Notes under the pieces: generated by a model
Seen by the model: the letters and a program-made list of their open reading frames with translations, nothing else
What the model was told of the DNA's origin: nothing
The model's database searches: none
In this document: positions 5,050 to 7,307 of the stretch, piece after piece
Layout of the letters: each line of letters opens with the position of its first letter
How positions within the stretch are numbered: the stretch's first letter is position 1
Assembly (NCBI GenBank): GCA_030614505.1
Contig: JAUWTX010000093.1
Span: forward strand, 1-7,307
Reading direction: 5' to 3'
DNA: 7,307 nucleotides
From: Desulfuromonadales bacterium
Lineage (GTDB): Bacteria; Desulfobacterota; Desulfuromonadia; Desulfuromonadales; BM103
Translations under genes and position numbers: made by a program

Positions 5050-7041
5050 ATGGCAAAACGCATCCTGCTGACTGAAGAAAATCAGCAACTGGCTGCGGCG
5101 ATAATCGAACGGCTCAAACAACAGGGGTTCGATGTCCAGCATGAAAGGGACGGCATTGCCGCTTTGCGGGCAATTGCAGCCGACCCCCCGGACCTGCTGT
5201 TGCTCGAGCTCAAGTTACCCGGCCTGCACGGCATTGAACTGATCAAGAAGTTGCGACAAAGCCCTCGCACCAGCAAACTGCCGGTGATTGTTCTGACCGG
5301 CTTCTATAAAGGTGAAAAATTCCAGGTTGCCGCCAAAGCACTCGGCGTTCGGCATTACCTTGAAAAACCACTCAAGACAACCGATCTTATCTCTGCGATT
5401 CACCAGACACTCAACATGGCTGCGTCAGCAACCGCCACAGCGGCAGGCGAAGCCCGGCCTTTTGCACAGCACCTGCGTACGGCTTTTTTGAAACATTTCT
5501 CCGGACTACTGACCTTGCAGTATCCTGACACCGTGCGCTTGCTGACATTTATCAACGGTGCTCCGGTTGCACTGCGCCCCGGCTTCCAAAGTAGGGATTT
5601 TGGCGACTTTCTCTGTAACCGCGGCCAGATTACCATCGATGAATACAATTATTTCACTACCACGGCAGCTTATCGCCATGACAGCCTGGTTCAAATTGGC
5701 TGCCTGCAGTACAGCGATCTTCTGCAAGCCGAGATGGACTACCTCAACCAGGAACTGCTCTGCGCTTTTGGCAGCGGGCCATCACAGGCCTCCTGGAAAG
5801 TCATACCGGCACCGGAGCTGCTGCAGCTGATCACGCTTAACGTTCCACAACTCTTCTATCAAGGTTTCCACAAGCATGCAGGGCAAACTGGTACGCAACT
5901 GCTGCAGACTTTCAAAGACAAGTTCATCCTGCTCGACAAAAATTACTATCGACATGTTAATTTCCTGCGCCTCAATGAAGCGGAGAAGCGCTTTGTGCAG
6001 AGTATTGACGGACAACATAAACTGGCCGATCTGCTCTCGGCGGAGTTTGACTGCGCCCCGCTCCTGCTGACCCTGACAAACCTGAATATGGCACGCTTTG
6101 CCTCACAACCAACGCCCTCTGCCGACCCGGAGGACCTGCCGTTGCGAACCCTTTTCAACGTTGTTGAGGAGGAGGTTGACGTTGTAGTAGAAGAGTCTTT
6201 GGAGAGTTTCTCCGATCTGGTTAGCGATGACGATATAAGTGAGGCCGGTGCCGCTGTCTCTGCTCCCACGACTAACGACGCCACAGCAGCATCAACTGGA
6301 TCAGAGCCTTCCCAAGAAAATGACCTCGCTCTTGAGATACGCCTGATCGCCAAAAGCCTGGAAGACAAAAACCACTACGAGGTCTTTGGCATCAAGCAGG
6401 CCAAGTTCTCAATCGTCCTGCTCAAAGAACGCTACTTCGCCATCACTCGCAAGTTCGGACCCGAAGTGCTGATGCAACTTGGTGGCGAAGAGGCTACTTT
6501 AGTTGAAGAGATTCTCTCGAAAGTCGCTACTGCATACGACACCCTTACCGATGTTGTTAAGAAAGAGCGCTATGATGAGTTACTCGGAGTAGACAAGATA
6601 GGCCTCGGCCATAAGGGGGATGACCACTTCCAGGCACAGGTTCAGGCAGAATCGGGCAAGGTGTTCATGGAAATGGAGGCATGGGATAATGCTGAGGAAG
6701 CATTGCAGCAGGCGGTTAATGCTGACTCCAACAACGGTGACTATCTCGCAAACCTGGCCTGGGTAATCTATCGCAACCCCAAATACGCAGACAGCCAGGC
6801 AATGCGGAACAAAGCCAAACAGATGCTCAACAAATCGATCACCATGGAGCGCACCGCCCAGGCCTTTGCCTACAAAGGCTGGATGCTTCTCGAGGCAGGA
6901 CAGACATCAATGGCTGAAGCGGAATTTAATAAAGCTCTAAAACAAGATGCCCGGCAGGCCATGGCTCGCAAGGGCCTGCGTAGCTTGCAGGAACAGCAGG
7001 AGCAGAAGAAGAAAGGCTTATTTAAACGGATGTTTAAATAA
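5050..7041 (+). CDS. Multidomain regulator: degenerate receiver, DUF4388/PATAN-like region, J-like region and TPRs
   Basis: The 663-aa product is soluble and modular. Residues 2-122 are a CheY-like receiver (KRILLTEEN, LPVIVLTG, HYLEKPL), with the switch Thr83 and Lys106 kept. The acceptor Asp is replaced by Glu53 (LLLLELKLPG) and the usual acidic pair by Glu9-Glu10. Residues about 135-350 resemble DUF4388/PATAN modules (FSGLLTLQYP, LLTFINGAPVAL, a G-x-I-T helix, then IDGQHKLADLLS as a winged-helix-like end). Residues about 360-430 are an acidic, Ser/Thr-rich linker. Residues about 441-512 look like a J domain (NHYEVFGI, AYDTLTDVVKKERYDELLG), but the HPD site reads GPE (470-472). Residues about 526-645 hold two or three TPR-like helix pairs. 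The tail is basic and amphipathic (KKKGLFKRMFK). The start has AAAGG 8 nt upstream. It is the last gene before the terminator. Phosphorylation-independent scaffolding is my inference. The middle-region family name is less certain than the ends. Confidence 0.92.
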   Translation: MAKRILLTEENQQLAAAIIERLKQQGFDVQHERDGIAALRAIAADPPDLLLLELKLPGLHGIELIKKLRQSPRTSKLPVIVLTGFYKGEKFQVAAKALGVRHYLEKPLKTTDLISAIHQTLNMAASATATAAGEARPFAQHLRTAFLKHFSGLLTLQYPDTVRLLTFINGAPVALRPGFQSRDFGDFLCNRGQITIDEYNYFTTTAAYRHDSLVQIGCLQYSDLLQAEMDYLNQELLCAFGSGPSQASWKVIPAPELLQLITLNVPQLFYQGFHKHAGQTGTQLLQTFKDKFILLDKNYYRHVNFLRLNEAEKRFVQSIDGQHKLADLLSAEFDCAPLLLTLTNLNMARFASQPTPSADPEDLPLRTLFNVVEEEVDVVVEESLESFSDLVSDDDISEAGAAVSAPTTNDATAASTGSEPSQENDLALEIRLIAKSLEDKNHYEVFGIKQAKFSIVLLKERYFAITRKFGPEVLMQLGGEEATLVEEILSKVATAYDTLTDVVKKERYDELLGVDKIGLGHKGDDHFQAQVQAESGKVFMEMEAWDNAEEALQQAVNADSNNGDYLANLAWVIYRNPKYADSQAMRNKAKQMLNKSITMERTAQAFAYKGWMLLEAGQTSMAEAEFNKALKQDARQAMARKGLRSLQEQQEQKKKGLFKRMFK

Positions 7042-7077
7042 CGTGGTGCGTGGCGTGAAAAATCATCAAACAAAAGC

Positions 7078-7110
7078 AAAAGGGGCCAGAACGAATTCTG
7101 GCCCCTTTTT
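7078..7110. terminator. Rho-independent terminator, probably bidirectional
   Basis: GGGGCCAGAA (7082-7091) and TTCTGGCCCC (7096-7105) form a perfect 10-bp stem with a 4-nt loop, followed by TTTTT (7106-7110) and preceded by AAAA (7078-7081), which gives a T-run on the opposite strand too. It lies 36 nt after the stop codon of the 663-aa gene and can also serve the convergent minus-strand gene. Confidence 0.95.
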
Positions 7111-7149
7111 ATCTGTTTATCGCGCTACCCGCCACGCGCCGCTCACCTC

Positions 7150-7188
7150 ACGTTTATGAGGAAGCGCCATGCGCTTACTCATGAACGT
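7150..7188. repeat. 39-nt imperfect palindrome overlapping the end of the convergent gene
   Basis: ACGTTTATGAG (7150-7160) and CTCATGAACGT (7178-7188) pair with one wobble; AAGCGC (7162-7167) and GCGCTT (7171-7176) pair perfectly around a 3-nt CAT loop, with one G/A mismatch between the two blocks (7161/7177). The result is an 18-position stem. The right arm encodes the last codons and stop of the minus-strand gene. No T-run follows on either strand. It could be a processing or stability hairpin of that mRNA, or a REP-like repeat if other copies exist in the genome. Confidence 0.75.
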
Positions 7189-7307
7189 ATGCCCACTCCC
7201 CCACCTTTTCAAACCAGCCGCCGTGCCCCAGCGGCGGATAATTCTGCATTGGATAATAGAGGAATTGATCCCAACGCAGCGGACCCGTCGGCGTTTCCAA
7301 TCTCAGG
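7175..7307 (-). CDS. C-terminal fragment of an unrecognised protein, 43 residues visible
   Basis: The reverse strand is open from the right edge to TAA at 7177-7175. The visible residues include ETPTGPLRWDQFLYYP and YPPLGHGGWFEKVGEWAYV, ending VHE. Rich in Trp, Tyr, Pro and Gly, this looks like folded protein rather than chance translation, but I do not recognise the family and no function can be given. The gene converges on the plsY operon and shares its bidirectional terminator. The start and most of the gene lie outside the window. Confidence 0.6.
   Translation of the reverse strand, partial: LRLETPTGPLRWDQFLYYPMQNYPPLGHGGWFEKVGEWAYVHE

Noticed and set aside
1..7307. CRISPR array, transposase or insertion-sequence ends
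   Set aside because: No regularly spaced direct repeats, no transposase or integrase motifs, and no terminal inverted repeats with target duplications were seen.

Overview
The window looks like chromosomal DNA of a Gram-negative bacterium, most likely a member of the Desulfuromonadales (the Geobacter / Desulfuromonas / Pelobacter group) or a close relative. This is an inference from gene content: an SpmA-type protein beside an S66 LD-carboxypeptidase, a plsY-mltG pair, and a long chimeric regulator (receiver, DUF4388/PATAN-like region, J-like region, TPRs). No rRNA or tRNA is present to settle the taxonomy.

Layout. (1) 1-1309, minus strand: a two-gene unit. An S66 LD-carboxypeptidase (443-1309) overlaps the start of a left-truncated spmA (<1-446) in an ATGA stop/start overlap. 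(2) 1310-3385: an AT-richer, gene-poor stretch unlike its flanks. On the plus strand it carries a 52-aa single-TM small ORF (1713-1871), a 43-aa small ORF (1900-2031), a macrodomain ADP-ribose hydrolase-type gene (2033-2551) and a 121-aa two-TM zinc-ribbon protein (2661-3026). Three sites of about 53-61 bp (1640-1700, 2546-2599, 3032-3084) have the outline of integron attC sites: a 5' core containing AAC, a central inverted repeat and a 3' core starting GTT. The macrodomain stop codon lies inside the 5' core of the second site. I read this tentatively as a small gene-cassette cluster without an integrase in view (a CALIN-like island). (3) 3085-3385: a non-coding leader with two dyads and a weak promoter candidate. 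(4) 3386-7041, plus strand: a probable operon of plsY (phospholipid acyl transfer), mltG (glycan-strand termination) and a 663-aa multidomain regulator. It ends at a textbook rho-independent terminator (7078-7110). (5) 7150-7307: a large imperfect palindrome overlapping the 3' end of a convergent minus-strand gene of unknown family that runs off the right edge.

How the genes fit together. PlsY and MltG supply envelope functions (phosphatidic acid synthesis and peptidoglycan chain-length control). The downstream regulator is cytoplasmic and carries a receiver whose phospho-acceptor Asp is Glu and a J-like region without HPD, so it is more likely a scaffold than a classical response regulator or Hsp70 co-chaperone. 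The S66 enzyme on the left also acts on peptidoglycan peptides, but it is on the other strand beyond the accessory stretch and nothing links it to the plsY operon.
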